Positions 8,395 to 17,026 of a stretch of 64,000 nucleotides of DNA are shown piece by piece. The position numbers were made by a program, and so were the translations under genes. Numbering within the stretch: position 1 is the first letter of the stretch; each line of letters opens with the position of its first letter. The notes beneath the pieces are model-generated. The model did no database searches. It had not been told where the DNA came from and saw only the letters and a list, made by a program, of their open reading frames with translations. The stretch comes from Desulfobacterales bacterium (lineage in GTDB: Bacteria > Desulfobacterota > Desulfobacteria > Desulfobacterales > JAIPEE01), in contig JAIPEE010000007.1 of NCBI GenBank assembly GCA_021737275.1, forward strand, positions 1 through 64,000, read 5' to 3'.

Positions 8395-9759
8395 ATGTCT
8401 TATATCAAAAACAGAGATCAGCTTTTATCCCATGGTTCTGTGCGGGTTCGGGAAATGGCACTTGATATCATTGACTACGCGCTGGCCAGGGCAGACCCTT
8501 ATAAAGCTGTGCGCGACCTTGTCTCACTCCATAATACGACCCTGACTGTCGGTGAAAAAACTTTTGATTTGAAAAAACATAAACGTATTTTCCTGATGGG
8601 AGCGGGAAAGGCGACTTACCCTATAGCAAAAGCACTGGAAGATATTCTGGGAGACAAAATCACCGGTGGTGTCGTTATCTGCAAACATGGCCAGGAAGGT
8701 TCTCTTTCCCGTGCCAAACTCTATTTAGCCGGCCATCCAATTCCTGATGAATTTGGGTTGCATGGGGCAATAGAAATGATGGAACTGGCACGCCAAACCC
8801 AGGCAGATGACATTGTTTTTGGATGTATAACCGGTGGAAGCTCTGCTCTTTTGCCTCTTCCGGTAGAACCGGTGACATTTGAAGAAAAGAAGGCGGTCAA
8901 CCGGCTTCTTTTAACATGCGGCGCCTGCATCGTTGAAATCAATGCGGTCAGAAAACATCTGAGTCTTATCAAAGGCGGAAGGCTGGCAAAGGCTATTCAT
9001 GAAAAAGCACATCTTGTGAACTTAACCGTATCCGATGTGATTGGCGATCCGCTCGATTATATTACTGATCCGACAGTACCGGATACGTCTACCCTGGATG
9101 ATGCCGGAAGAACCCTTACCCGGTATGATCTCTGGGATAAAATTCCTTTTTCCGTATCCCGATTCCTGAAGGATGCCGGGATGGAAGCCGAAACCCCAAA
9201 GGAGAATGATTTATCCGGACGTCATCGATATGACCACATTATTGTGAAAGCTGATGCGGCCTGCATTGCTGCTGTCGAAAAAGCGGAAGAACTGGGTTTA
9301 AATACAATGCTGCTCTCTACAATGCTTGAAGGAGAAAGCAGCGAACTCGGAAGAACCTTTGGTGCTGTTGCAAAAGAAATAACACAAAGCCGGCGGCCAT
9401 TGAAACCGCCCTGCATTATCATCGGCGGAGGAGAAACAACCGTGAAAACAGGCGGCGCTACCGGTGAAGGAGGTCCAAACCAGGAGTTTGCCCTTGCCGC
9501 TGCCCAGTCAATTCACAACCTGAAAGGTGTTGTTGTTGCCGGCATAGATACTGACGGAACAGACGGGCCGACCATTCTGGCGGGCGCACTTGTTGACGGA
9601 GATACGGAAACAATCGCTCAAGAACTGGAAATTGATATTTTTCAAGCGCTTAAGGCACATAATGTATCTCCGTACTTGAGAAAGCTGAAAGACGCAATAG
9701 AAACCGGATCAACCGGAACCAATGTTAATGACTTGAAGTTTATGATTATTGCGCCATAA
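8395..9759 (+). CDS. Glycerate 2-kinase family protein (DUF4147/MOFRL)
   Basis: The 454-residue protein has the two-domain layout of GckA/TtuD-type glycerate 2-kinases: an N-terminal DUF4147 domain with MGAGKA (about residue 65) and a GCITGGSSALL loop, and a C-terminal MOFRL domain with IIGGGETTVKTGG, GGPNQEFALA and AGIDTDGTDG. These enzymes phosphorylate D-glycerate at O2 using ATP. The gene starts 20 bases after the enolase-like gene, with GGAGA upstream, so the two are very likely one transcript. Given the altered enolase, the substrate could be glycerate or a glycerate analogue. No signal peptide is present; a cytoplasmic enzyme is expected. Confidence 0.88.
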   Translation: MSYIKNRDQLLSHGSVRVREMALDIIDYALARADPYKAVRDLVSLHNTTLTVGEKTFDLKKHKRIFLMGAGKATYPIAKALEDILGDKITGGVVICKHGQEGSLSRAKLYLAGHPIPDEFGLHGAIEMMELARQTQADDIVFGCITGGSSALLPLPVEPVTFEEKKAVNRLLLTCGACIVEINAVRKHLSLIKGGRLAKAIHEKAHLVNLTVSDVIGDPLDYITDPTVPDTSTLDDAGRTLTRYDLWDKIPFSVSRFLKDAGMEAETPKENDLSGRHRYDHIIVKADAACIAAVEKAEELGLNTMLLSTMLEGESSELGRTFGAVAKEITQSRRPLKPPCIIIGGGETTVKTGGATGEGGPNQEFALAAAQSIHNLKGVVVAGIDTDGTDGPTILAGALVDGDTETIAQELEIDIFQALKAHNVSPYLRKLKDAIETGSTGTNVNDLKFMIIAP

Positions 9760-9791
9760 ACCTTTAACACAAAGTAATATTGTTTGATAAA

Positions 9792-11057
9792 ATGAATACT
9801 GAAATAAATCTTCCCAAAATGATTCGAGTCAGACAGCAATTTGAAACACCAGTACTTGAAGATATTTCACAGGAAATTTTTTCTCAAATTGACAGACTCA
9901 AACTGTCTTCAAAAATCAAAAAAAAACAGTCGGTTGCCATTGGCTGCAGTAGTCGTGGTATTGCCAACTATGCGGAAATTGTAAAAGCAACCGTTCAAAA
10001 ACTTCAGGTGCTGGGGTTAAAACCCTTTCTTTTCCCGGCCATGGGAAGCCATGGCTCTGCATCTTCGGAAGGCCAGAAAAAGGTACTGGAGAATTATGGT
10101 ATCTCAGAAAAAAAGATGGGCGTTCCGATTAAATCGTCACTGGATGTCATTCAAATTGGAGAGACCGGTGATAGAATTCCTGTTTATATTGATAAACTTG
10201 CTATGAAAGCAGATCATATTGTTCTTATTAATCGTATCAAAATGCATACTGAATTTGACGCCGATATTGAAAGTGGATTGATGAAAATGATGGCCATCGG
10301 GCTTGGAAAAAAAATCGGCGCCACACGCTATCATCAGGCAATTATGGAGATTGGGTACTATCACACAATCCGGACAATCGCACACTGTGTTCTCGAAACA
10401 GGGAAGATTCTGTTTGGCGTGGGCATTGTAGAAAATGGATTATCTCAAACAGCAAAAATAGGTGTACTTCCACCTGAAACATTGGAAGAGGATGAAAAAG
10501 AGCTGCTTAAAGTAGCAAAAAAACTATTTGCGCGTCTGCCGTTTGAGGATGTGGATGTATTGATTATTGATGAAATGGGAAAAGACATCAGTGGTACAGG
10601 TTTTGATTCTAAAGTGGTGGGCCGAATCCATATGCCGCTTATCGCAAAAGAGCCGGCATCGCCCCGCATCAAACGAATTGTGGTTTGTGATTTAACAGAA
10701 AAGACTGAGGGCAATGCCGATGGTGTGGGGCTTGCAGATTTCGTCACGAAGCGCCTGGTAGATAAAATTGATTTCAATGCCCTCTATGTGAATGCGATTG
10801 CAGGCGCTGAACCGGAACACGCAAAGATCCCATTAACATTGAAGAATGACCGAGATGCCGTTAAAGTCGCCATTGGCAGTATTGGGCTCATTCCTATTGA
10901 AAAATTAAAAATCATACACATTAAAAACACATCTCGCTTATGCGAAGTTGACGTATCCGAAGCATATATAAGCGAATTCTCTGATCGAGCCGATTTAGAA
11001 AAGATCTCGGAATTGAGACCGATAGCATTTGATTCAGATGGGAATTTAACAAGATGA
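9792..11057 (+). CDS. LarA-like protein (nickel-dependent hydroxyacid racemase/epimerase superfamily, DUF2088)
   Basis: The 421-residue protein resembles the lactate racemase LarA superfamily. It has an N-terminal AIGCSSRGI nucleotide-like loop, a PAMGSHGSASSEGQ block where LarA carries a catalytic histidine, and KMHTEFD...ESGLMKMM, where LarA carries the second histidine and the lysine that holds the nickel-pincer cofactor. The ATG at 9792 was chosen; a TTG at 9780 is an alternative, and the ribosome site is weak. LarA relatives invert or epimerise 2-hydroxyacids, which fits the neighbouring kinase and enolase-like enzyme. LarB/LarC/LarE cofactor genes are not in the window. Some members of this broad family have no known activity. 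Confidence 0.72.
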   Translation: MNTEINLPKMIRVRQQFETPVLEDISQEIFSQIDRLKLSSKIKKKQSVAIGCSSRGIANYAEIVKATVQKLQVLGLKPFLFPAMGSHGSASSEGQKKVLENYGISEKKMGVPIKSSLDVIQIGETGDRIPVYIDKLAMKADHIVLINRIKMHTEFDADIESGLMKMMAIGLGKKIGATRYHQAIMEIGYYHTIRTIAHCVLETGKILFGVGIVENGLSQTAKIGVLPPETLEEDEKELLKVAKKLFARLPFEDVDVLIIDEMGKDISGTGFDSKVVGRIHMPLIAKEPASPRIKRIVVCDLTEKTEGNADGVGLADFVTKRLVDKIDFNALYVNAIAGAEPEHAKIPLTLKNDRDAVKVAIGSIGLIPIEKLKIIHIKNTSRLCEVDVSEAYISEFSDRADLEKISELRPIAFDSDGNLTR

Positions 11058-11185
11058 GTGTTTACGGGTTAAAATCCGGCAGCTAAGCATTGATTGTAGG
11101 TGCCGGTATGATGATTAATTACAGCAACGGCGTCTGATATTAGAGTCCCTGATATTACATAAAAATATGATAAAGGAGAAGAAAT

Positions 11186-11572
11186 ATGGTTAAACAATCA
11201 ATAATCCGCATGGAAAGCGATGGGCCTGAGGGCATAGGACTTGAATTTTGGGGGAACCTGGAATCTGAAAAAGTATTGGAAGGAGAACCTGTTGAAAAAG
11301 GGTATAACTATTTTACAAATGCCACAGGGCAGTTCACTTCAGGCGTCTGGGAAGTAACGCCATGCAAATCAAGAATCGATGCCCAGCCGGCAGATGAATT
11401 TGTTTATATCATAAAAGGAACCGTCACCCTTACAGATGACGATGGGCATGCTGAAACCTTTACAGCCGGACAATGTTATGTTGTCCCTAAAGGTTTTCCT
11501 CATATATGGCACAATACGGAGACCGTAAGAAAGTTTTATGTGATATTTGAAGAGGCGGTTTCAAAAGAATAA
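11186..11572 (+). CDS. Cupin domain protein (DUF861/cupin_3 type)
   Basis: This small 128-residue single-domain protein shows the two cupin motifs: DEFVYIIKGTVTLTDDDG around residues 71-88 and AGQCYVVPKGFPHIWHN around residues 93-109. The resemblance is to the DUF861/EutQ-like group. A good AAGGAGAAG precedes the ATG. It is 128 bases after the LarA-like gene and may share its transcript. Such cupins can be sugar- or amino-acid-derivative isomerases or hydrolases, or ligand sensors. The function here is open, though the location suggests a side role in the upstream pathway. Confidence 0.75.
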   Translation: MVKQSIIRMESDGPEGIGLEFWGNLESEKVLEGEPVEKGYNYFTNATGQFTSGVWEVTPCKSRIDAQPADEFVYIIKGTVTLTDDDGHAETFTAGQCYVVPKGFPHIWHNTETVRKFYVIFEEAVSKE

Positions 11573-11590
11573 TTTTAGAGATATCAACAA

Positions 11591-11625
11591 TGCAGATGCC
11601 CTCATTTAAGTTGAGGACATCTGCA
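11591..11625 (+). terminator. Hairpin after the cupin gene
   Basis: A 14-bp stem with one mismatch (arms 11591-11604 and 11612-11625, loop of 7) begins 18 bases after the cupin stop. The following CTTTAAAAAG is only a weak T-tract. It likely ends the plus-strand operon. Confidence 0.55.
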
Positions 11626-11633
11626 CTTTAAAA

Positions 11634-11656
11634 AGAGGCCGGTACACCGGCACTCT
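11634..11656 (-). terminator. Rho-independent terminator of the acd-etf-FeS oxidoreductase operon
   Basis: On the minus strand the arms AGAGTGCCGG and CCGGCCTCT fold around TGTA and are followed by a run of five T. It is placed 13 bases past the stop of the FeS oxidoreductase gene. Confidence 0.7.
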
Positions 11657-11669
11657 TCAGTTTCGAAAT

Positions 11670-13724
11670 TTATTTTATATGATTTGCAATCAGCTCACTG
11701 AAGTCAATGGCTTCCATTTCACCTTCAAATCCGGCGACCTTGATGGCATCTTCAATATTTACCATGCAGAACGGACAGGCAGTGATAATGACATTGGCAC
11801 CGGCATCATGCGCCATTTTTACCCTTAATACGCCCATGCGGACCTCTTCTTCAGGTTCATAAAAGAGCATGAGCCCGCCGCCGCCGCAGCAGAAGGAGCG
11901 GTCTCCGTGTTTGTCCATTTCGACTCTTTTCAGGCCGGGTATTGCATCAATTGCTTCTCGCGGGTTGTCATAAATGCCATTATGGCGTCCGAGATAACAT
12001 GGGTCATGATAAGTGTAGATCTTTTCGCTGTCTTCAACCGGTTTGAGTTGAACTTTGTTATAGGCAATTTCTCTGGAAATTACCTGGCTGATATGTTTAA
12101 CCGGCAAGTCCAGTTTATAATCATTTTTCAATGCATTAAGGGCATGGGGGTCTGCGGTAACAATCTCTTTAACACCCGATTCCACAATGGCATCAATATT
12201 TTGAGTTTTGAGATCCTGATACAAAAACTCTTCACCAAAGCGCAACACTTCATTACCGCTGTCTTTTTCCTGTTTGCCGAGAATACCAAAGTCAACACCG
12301 GCCGCCTTCAGGATTTTGGCGGTGCTCCGGGCAATGCTGTTCATCCGTTCATCATAAGATGAGATACTGTCTACAAAGTAAAGCGTTTCAGCTTCAACGC
12401 CTTTTTCCAGAACCTTTACTTCGCATTCAGCCTTGAACGCTTCATCCTTAATTGCCCAGTCTGCACGCTTCTTTTCCATCTTGCCCCAGGGATTACCTCT
12501 TTTTTCAAGGGCCTTAAGTGGTTTCTGAAGCGTCTGGGGAACCTCGCCTTCATCTACCAACCCTCTTCTGAGGTCGACTATTTTATCTATATATTCAATG
12601 CCAAGAGGACACTCCTGTTCACAGGCGCCGCAGGTGGTACATGACCAGATCTCATCATTTTCGTAGATGGTGCCCATAACCGGCTGATCGGGATTAGATT
12701 CACCCCTGAGCGGATAATTTTTAAAAATAAAATCACGTCCCTTAATGGAGATAAATCTGGGAGATAATGGCCGGCCTACTGCATTGGCCGGGCACTGGTC
12801 GGAACACCGTCCGCAGTCTGCACAGGTATAAAAATCAAGAAGGTGTTTCCATGTAAAATCTTCCAGTTTCTTTACGCCAAAGGAATCAAGATCATCGAGC
12901 GCTTCATCGGAAATACCGTGTTTGACGGGTTTGATATTGCCCCTGGTGATTCTCATGAAAAAGACATTGAAAATCGATGTAATGACATGAAAGTGCTTAC
13001 CCAGCGGTAAAAAACATAAGAAAAAGAAAAAGGTCAGGTCATGAATAAAGTATGAGAAGATATGCAAACCCTGCAATGTACCGGGAGATGCATTGTGCAG
13101 CATGGCTGCAAAAATCCAGACAAGGGAGAGCGGCGGCAGAAAACCTCCTTCCCCGCCGGCATGTGCGGCTGCTTCAAAAAGACTTTCTGAAAGCATGAGC
13201 GTCATAATCAATGCCAGCACAAAGACAGCTTCAGAAGTATGGTCGTGACCGTATTTTTCAGGGACGGCATATCTGGCCGGTTTAAAAACACCTCTTCTGA
13301 CAGCAGCAACAAGACAGGCAAAAAATACGGCCGTTGCCGCATAATCTTTTGAAAAATTATAAATATCGCCGAGCACGCCACCCAGGCCGGGCAAGACAAA
13401 ACCGTCGGCAAAACCAATAACGACCAGAGATGTGGACCGGATGGATAAAACCAGAAACCCGAAAAAAATAATAATGTGCAATACACCGGCCAGCATGTAT
13501 CGCGGCTGACGGCTCTGGGCCAGCCAGATATTAAAAAGGTTTTTTATTCTTTCCGGGATATTTTCAAAACGGTTATCCGGTGCAGCCTTTAAAAGCGGCG
13601 CGAACCTTTTCCAGATAATATAACCGAACAAGGCAACACCGATAATCGGTATGAGTTGAGAAAATATAATTGTCGGGATGAACCCAAACAGCTTGTAACT
13701 TGCGGGACCTGCTATAGGTGTCAT
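11670..13724 (-). CDS. Membrane-bound FeS oxidoreductase, ETF:quinone oxidoreductase type (DUF224/CCG)
   Basis: The 684-residue protein starts with a multi-helix membrane domain (about residues 15-265, NarI-like). Two ferredoxin-type clusters follow, CADCGRCSDQCP near residue 303 and CTTCGACEQECP near residue 366. A C-terminal cysteine-rich part contains HDPCYLGRHNG, SFCCGGGG and CPFC, like heterodisulfide reductase subunit B/D CCG domains. This architecture is known from sulfate reducers and syntrophs as the membrane partner that passes electrons between ETF and the menaquinone pool. Here it lies downstream of acd, etfB and etfA on the same strand, so it should take electrons from the acyl-CoA dehydrogenase through ETF. 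Haem-ligating histidines are likely in the membrane part but were not individually assigned. Confidence 0.85.
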   Translation of the reverse strand: MTPIAGPASYKLFGFIPTIIFSQLIPIIGVALFGYIIWKRFAPLLKAAPDNRFENIPERIKNLFNIWLAQSRQPRYMLAGVLHIIIFFGFLVLSIRSTSLVVIGFADGFVLPGLGGVLGDIYNFSKDYAATAVFFACLVAAVRRGVFKPARYAVPEKYGHDHTSEAVFVLALIMTLMLSESLFEAAAHAGGEGGFLPPLSLVWIFAAMLHNASPGTLQGLHIFSYFIHDLTFFFFLCFLPLGKHFHVITSIFNVFFMRITRGNIKPVKHGISDEALDDLDSFGVKKLEDFTWKHLLDFYTCADCGRCSDQCPANAVGRPLSPRFISIKGRDFIFKNYPLRGESNPDQPVMGTIYENDEIWSCTTCGACEQECPLGIEYIDKIVDLRRGLVDEGEVPQTLQKPLKALEKRGNPWGKMEKKRADWAIKDEAFKAECEVKVLEKGVEAETLYFVDSISSYDERMNSIARSTAKILKAAGVDFGILGKQEKDSGNEVLRFGEEFLYQDLKTQNIDAIVESGVKEIVTADPHALNALKNDYKLDLPVKHISQVISREIAYNKVQLKPVEDSEKIYTYHDPCYLGRHNGIYDNPREAIDAIPGLKRVEMDKHGDRSFCCGGGGLMLFYEPEEEVRMGVLRVKMAHDAGANVIITACPFCMVNIEDAIKVAGFEGEMEAIDFSELIANHIK

Positions 13725-13748
13725 GATATTTCTTCCTTTTAAAAGGGT

Positions 13749-13809
13749 GTCTGAAGTGAGCTAAAGTGAGAGACGCTTTATTAAATAAAACCTTTAGCCC
13801 ACTTCAGAC
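13749..13809. repeat. Imperfect inverted repeat between etfA and the FeS oxidoreductase gene
   Basis: Arms 13749-13766 and 13792-13809 (GTCTGAAGTG... and ...CACTTCAGAC) pair over about 17 of 18 positions. The left arm resembles the sequence at 22269-22291, upstream of the thiolase gene. It may be an intercistronic RNA hairpin that sets relative expression within the operon, or a small dispersed repeat. Confidence 0.5.
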
Positions 13810-13892
13810 GGTGGTACAGCAACTAAAAATTGCCTTTCAGCCCGATTATTGCGTACTCGAGCCGAAAGTATTATTTTCAAACAATTTCATAC

Positions 13893-14846
13893 TTATTGTA
13901 CTTTTTCAGTCAATTCCGGAATAAACTCCAGAATATCACCAACAATACCGACATCGGCAACCTGGAAAATAGGCGCCTTGGGGTTTTTGTTTATGGCGAT
14001 AATAAATCCGCCCTTGATTCCGCCAAGATGCTGGAATGCACCGCTGATACCCATTGCCAGATAGACTTTAGGTTTAACGGTCTTGCCGGACGTGCCGACC
14101 TGACGGGCCTGTTCCAGCCATTTGGCATCAACAATAGGTCTTGAACATGAAAGTTCTGCGCCCAGGGCTTCAGCCAGCTCTTTGGCCATCTCGATATTAT
14201 CTTCGTCTTCAATACCTCGCCCAACAGAAACAAGAATATCCGCTTTAGTAATATCAACACCGCCGGAATCCGGTGTAACGGTTTCGATATAGCGACGTTT
14301 AACGTCAACATCCGTGTTGACGGTTTTATCAACCACGTTACCACCGGCAGCCGCATTTTCTTTAGGAATAAAAGCACCCGGCCTGATATTGACGATGGCA
14401 CCGGATGAAATATCACAGTTTACATGCGAGTATACTTGCCCGAACAGTTCCTGTCGAACGGTTTTAAGGGTATTGCCATCAACTTCCATTTCAATGACAT
14501 CTGCAACCAGCGGCGAGTCAACAAGAATTGACAGGCCCGGAGACAGGTCCATACCAAATGAGTTATGATGTGTAATGAAAACGGCGTCCGCAGGAAGCAC
14601 CTCTATAAGGGCCTTTCTGATGATTTCAGCATTCGGATATGCAAATTTTACATCATCAATTTTCCAGATCTCATTGAAAGATCCTGCAACTTCATTACAA
14701 ACAGCATCAAGGTCAGTCCCTGATCCAACAACAATGCCGGTTACCTGTGCAGTAGCATCAATCTGAGCGGCTGCCGTCAGAAGCTCAAGCGCACACTCAT
14801 CTGCTGCGCCGTTTTTATGCGGGATATATGCAAATAATTGTGTCAT
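13893..14846 (-). CDS. etfA: Electron transfer flavoprotein alpha subunit
   Basis: The 317-residue protein has the ETF alpha layout. The C-terminal FAD-binding domain includes VGRGIEDEDNIEMAKELAEALGAE, CSRPIVDAKWL, GISGAFQHLGG and INKNPKAPIFQVADVGIVGD. With the beta subunit it forms a soluble FAD heterodimer that accepts electrons from acyl-CoA dehydrogenase. Its ATG overlaps the etfB stop by one base (TGATGA context), so the two subunits are translationally coupled. The only odd point is the long gap (168 bases with a hairpin) before the membrane oxidoreductase gene. Confidence 0.95.
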   Translation of the reverse strand: MTQLFAYIPHKNGAADECALELLTAAAQIDATAQVTGIVVGSGTDLDAVCNEVAGSFNEIWKIDDVKFAYPNAEIIRKALIEVLPADAVFITHHNSFGMDLSPGLSILVDSPLVADVIEMEVDGNTLKTVRQELFGQVYSHVNCDISSGAIVNIRPGAFIPKENAAAGGNVVDKTVNTDVDVKRRYIETVTPDSGGVDITKADILVSVGRGIEDEDNIEMAKELAEALGAELSCSRPIVDAKWLEQARQVGTSGKTVKPKVYLAMGISGAFQHLGGIKGGFIIAINKNPKAPIFQVADVGIVGDILEFIPELTEKVQ

Positions 14847-15631
14847 CAGCTCATCCCTCCTTTACTCTTAAGCAGTTCAATTACTTTATTTACTTTTTCT
14901 TCCATACTGCCCTCGATCATTTCCGCGCCCTCACCGAGATCAGGAACAAAGTAATCAACTCTTTTTACCTTTGATGCATCGATTCCAATTTCATCAGCAG
15001 AAAGGCCCAGGTCAGATGCTCTGTATTCGGGAATCTCAACACTACTTACTTTTCTGATACCACGAAGGCTGACATAGCGCGGTTCATTAATACCGGTTTG
15101 AATAGACAAAACACAGGGAAGGTCAATTTCACTGACTTCCTGGTCGCCGCCTTCAATTTCCCGGCCGATTTTAAGTTTGCCGTCATCAATAACTTCGATC
15201 ATATTAACTAATGACGCATAAGGTCTGTCCAGCATTGCTGCCAGCATACCGCCAACCTGGGCTTCTCCGCCATCGGCCTGGGCACCGGTTAAAATAAGGT
15301 CATAGGAGCCTTTTTCGGAAACCGCTTTTAAAACTGATGCAATGCCTTTTCCATAAGCGGCATCAGTTACCAGGATACCCTGCTGTGACCCCATGGCCAT
15401 TTCACGGCGAAGAACTTCATCCGCCTTTTCCTCATCACTCTCTACGGTGACGACCGTTACAGATCCACCTTTATCTTCAGTGATGCTGATGGCCTCTTCG
15501 ACCGCATAGTTATCCCATTCATTTATTGAATAGACCAGATCATCACGAACGATATCTGTTCCATCGCTTTTTATCTCTATCTCGTTTTCTTCAAGGTCGG
15601 GAACCCCTTTGATACAAACAAGAATTTCCAT
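14846..15631 (-). CDS. etfB: Electron transfer flavoprotein beta subunit
   Basis: The 261-residue protein opens with MEILVCIKGVPD, characteristic of ETF beta, and contains the LILTGAQADGGEAQVGGMLA block near residue 112 and the central SIQTGINEPRYVSLRGI segment. It is the AMP-binding partner of EtfA. The gene follows acd by 17 bases with AGGAGGTTCTC upstream of the ATG, so acd-etfB-etfA form one operon. The standard ETF role from acyl-CoA dehydrogenase to the membrane is the simplest reading. No sign of an electron-bifurcating partner (for example a ferredoxin gene) is seen next to it. Confidence 0.95.
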   Translation of the reverse strand: MEILVCIKGVPDLEENEIEIKSDGTDIVRDDLVYSINEWDNYAVEEAISITEDKGGSVTVVTVESDEEKADEVLRREMAMGSQQGILVTDAAYGKGIASVLKAVSEKGSYDLILTGAQADGGEAQVGGMLAAMLDRPYASLVNMIEVIDDGKLKIGREIEGGDQEVSEIDLPCVLSIQTGINEPRYVSLRGIRKVSSVEIPEYRASDLGLSADEIGIDASKVKRVDYFVPDLGEGAEMIEGSMEEKVNKVIELLKSKGGMS

Positions 15632-15648
15632 GAGAACCTCCTATTTCC

Positions 15649-16812
15649 TTATCTGTTCGCTTTTCTGATACCCAGCTGGTCTGTACCAATAATCATTTTA
15701 CAGATATTGTTGGAACCCTCTACAATTACATATGTCGGCACATCTCTGTAGTATCTGGCAATGTTATACTCGCTAGAATAACCGTAGGCACCCATGATTT
15801 TTAGCGCATATTCAGCACACTTCATGGCTGCATCGCCTGCCACAAGCTTGGCCTGTGCCACTTCAAGGTTGTTACCCAGCATACCATTGTCTTTCTGCCA
15901 TCCGGCTCTGTAAACCATCAGGCGGGCAGATTCTACCATGACGGACATCTGGGCAATCAAATCCTGGTTCATCTGGAATGTTCCAACGGGTTTGCCAAAC
16001 TGCTTTCTTTCATTACAGTACTTGATGGCCATTTCGAGACAGGCCTGTGCACAGCCGACACCGCCTGCTGCTGCAGAAAGGCGTGTATTTCCGAGGGAAG
16101 TAAAAACAATTCTAGCGCCGTCACCCGGTTTTCCGAGAATATTTTCTTTTGGAATTTTACAGTTGTCCAGGAAAACTTCACCGGTTGGAGAAGAAAATGA
16201 TCCCATTTTTGAAAGATCTGTTGTTTTGACGCCTTCAAAGTTTTTGGGTTCAAGAACAAATGCGGACAGGCCCTTGCTGCCCAGAGATTTATCGGTGTAT
16301 GCGTAAAGCACCAATACATCCGCTGCTGCTGCATTGGAGATCCATGTTTTATTACCATTGATCAGCCAGTGGTCGCCCTTGTCTTCAGCTGTTGTTTCGA
16401 TAGCCATTACATCGGAGCCGGCACCGGGTTCGGTGATTGCAAATCCACCGACATATTCACCGCCGCAGAGTTTCGGCACATACTTTTTCTTAATATCTTC
16501 AGAACCATAAAGATAGATAGGGTAAGCGCATCCAACGCCCTGCATATTGATCTGAACACGTAAAGAACTTGAAACACGGGCAATTTCTTCTGTGATAATA
16601 CACATAGCCAGAAAGCCCATATCTTCTCCGCCATACTCTTCAGGAATGGTTGCACCATAAAAACCCAGTTCGCCCATAGGTTTTAACACCTCTTCTACCG
16701 GCAGATAGTGATTTTCATCCCATTCTGAAGCATTGGGCTCAATTTTTTTAGTACAGAAATTACGAACCTCTTTTCTCAGCATTTCCAGTTCTTTTGAAAG
16801 TTTAAAATCCAT
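15649..16812 (-). CDS. Acyl-CoA dehydrogenase
   Basis: The 387-residue protein has the normal length and three-part fold of the family. It includes AITEPGAGSDV near residue 128 (FAD/substrate binding), the QLIA-type middle helices, RKQFGKPVGTFQMNQ, and the catalytic-base glutamate in VEGSNNICKMIIG near the C terminus. It oxidises a CoA thioester to the enoyl-CoA and reduces ETF. It is the first gene of the acd-etfB-etfA operon. Chain length cannot be fixed from sequence; short-chain or branched/substituted acyl-CoA are all possible. Its position between ETF and a trimethylamine methyltransferase raises the possibility that the substrate is an amine-bearing acyl-CoA. Confidence 0.92.
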   Translation of the reverse strand: MDFKLSKELEMLRKEVRNFCTKKIEPNASEWDENHYLPVEEVLKPMGELGFYGATIPEEYGGEDMGFLAMCIITEEIARVSSSLRVQINMQGVGCAYPIYLYGSEDIKKKYVPKLCGGEYVGGFAITEPGAGSDVMAIETTAEDKGDHWLINGNKTWISNAAAADVLVLYAYTDKSLGSKGLSAFVLEPKNFEGVKTTDLSKMGSFSSPTGEVFLDNCKIPKENILGKPGDGARIVFTSLGNTRLSAAAGGVGCAQACLEMAIKYCNERKQFGKPVGTFQMNQDLIAQMSVMVESARLMVYRAGWQKDNGMLGNNLEVAQAKLVAGDAAMKCAEYALKIMGAYGYSSEYNIARYYRDVPTYVIVEGSNNICKMIIGTDQLGIRKANR

Positions 16813-16960
16813 TTTTTCTCCTCCTGTTAATTGGTGATATTGTATTATATGTTTTTTGAGTCATTTTTATTTGGGCTCAATTGATATCAAATTATAAGTT
16901 TTTATCTGATAATAGCGTTAACTTTATTTTTTAGATCTTTTAACTGATTCCTGAATCTGA

Positions 16961-17009
16961 ATTATCCGGGGCATGATACGGTACCTGCCGTATTTTTGCC
17001 CCGGATAAT
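16961..17009 (-). terminator. Strong hairpin after mttB
   Basis: A perfect 13-bp stem, ATTATCCGGGGCA (16961-16973) with its complement at 16997-17009, encloses a second short hairpin (ATACGG/CCGTAT). It begins 18 bases past the mttB stop on the minus strand and should insulate mttB from the acd operon. The T-tract after it is poor. Confidence 0.65.
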
Positions 17010-17026
17010 TAATCCCAACATAATTC

